DNA of 64,000 nucleotides from Ulva prolifera (lineage: Eukaryota > Chlorophyta > Ulvophyceae > Ulvales > Ulvaceae), in the NCBI GenBank assembly GCA_023078555.1, contig CM041201.1, forward strand, positions 7,013,172 to 7,077,171, written 5' to 3'. Both the position numbers and the translations under genes were made by a program. Shown here piece by piece: positions 63,977 to 64,000 of the stretch (position 1 is the first letter of the stretch; each line of letters begins with the position of its first letter). The notes beneath the pieces are model-generated. The model was not told the DNA's origin. It saw nothing but the letters and a program-made list of their open reading frames with translations, and ran no database searches.

Positions 63977-64000
63977 ATGATGCAAGTGCCGTCGCAGATG
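63977..64000 (+). CDS. start of a second MDR oxidoreductase gene copy (cut by window end)
   Basis: ATGATGCAAGTGCCGTCGCA and the next four bases are identical to the start of the gene at 57,216 and are preceded by the same 5' flank. Only the first eight codons are in the window, so intactness cannot be judged. Confidence 0.8.

Noticed and set aside
1-64000. Bacterial origin or contamination
   Set aside because: Spliced genes with phase-matched introns, eukaryotic 5S, eS21 and a PTS2 acyl-CoA oxidase exclude it; no ribosome-binding-site/operon pattern is seen.
1-64000. tRNA genes
   Set aside because: GGTTCRA-type words (for example near 22,150, 44,905, 46,508, 63,362) were checked, but no T-arm stem, anticodon arm or acceptor pairing could be formed around them.

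Overview
This is nuclear DNA of a eukaryotic photosynthetic microbe, most likely a green alga of the Trebouxiophyceae/Coccomyxa type (lineage is inference). The evidence: GC-rich exons split by short GT-AG introns, a CCB2 homologue for cytochrome b6f heme attachment, a two-domain ArsA1-type ATPase with a transit-like N-terminus, a peroxisomal ACX2-like acyl-CoA oxidase carrying a PTS2 signal, ribosomal protein eS21, eukaryotic 5S rRNA genes, and retroelement relics. There is no operon structure and nothing viral or CRISPR-like.

Layout. 0-6 kb: 3' end of an unrecognised gene (+), CCB2 (-) head-to-head with TMEM18 (+), a small single-span membrane protein (+), and a TVP38/DedA-family membrane protein (-). 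6-8.5 kb: no recognisable gene. 8.5-11.1 kb: a large ankyrin protein (+) with a degenerate Ser/Gln/Cys-rich repeat array. 12-19 kb: two diverged copies of a repeat unit, each containing a 5S rRNA gene, on either side of an LRR gene (-). Copy A also contains a perfect 49-bp-arm palindrome that copy B lacks. 20-22.2 kb: 3' fragments of a non-LTR-like retroelement and short tandem repeats. 22.6-29.2 kb: two paralogous flavin monooxygenase genes arranged tail to tail, one with an antisense LRR fragment inside an intron. 29-34.7 kb: gene-poor, with a third 5S gene (-). 34.7-38.7 kb: acyl-CoA oxidase (+). 38.9-43.8 kb: tandem-domain ArsA (-), with a 161-bp tandem repeat in its introns. 45.1-45.8 kb: glutathione peroxidase-like (+). 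47.7-48.8 kb: small novel protein with a plastid-like N-terminus (+). 49.3 kb: RPS21e (+). 50.8-52.7 kb: unknown two-exon gene (-). 53.7-60.3 kb: reverse-transcriptase C-terminal relics around an MDR-family oxidoreductase gene (57.2-58.5 kb). The start of a second copy of that gene lies at the window edge (63,977), showing a tandem segmental duplication about 6.76 kb apart.

Exon structures for FMO1, FMO2, ACX, ArsA, the 208-aa protein and the oxidoreductase were derived by hand. In each, exon lengths sum to a multiple of three with matching phases, which supports them strongly. Most donors are GTGCG-type and most acceptors are GCAG.
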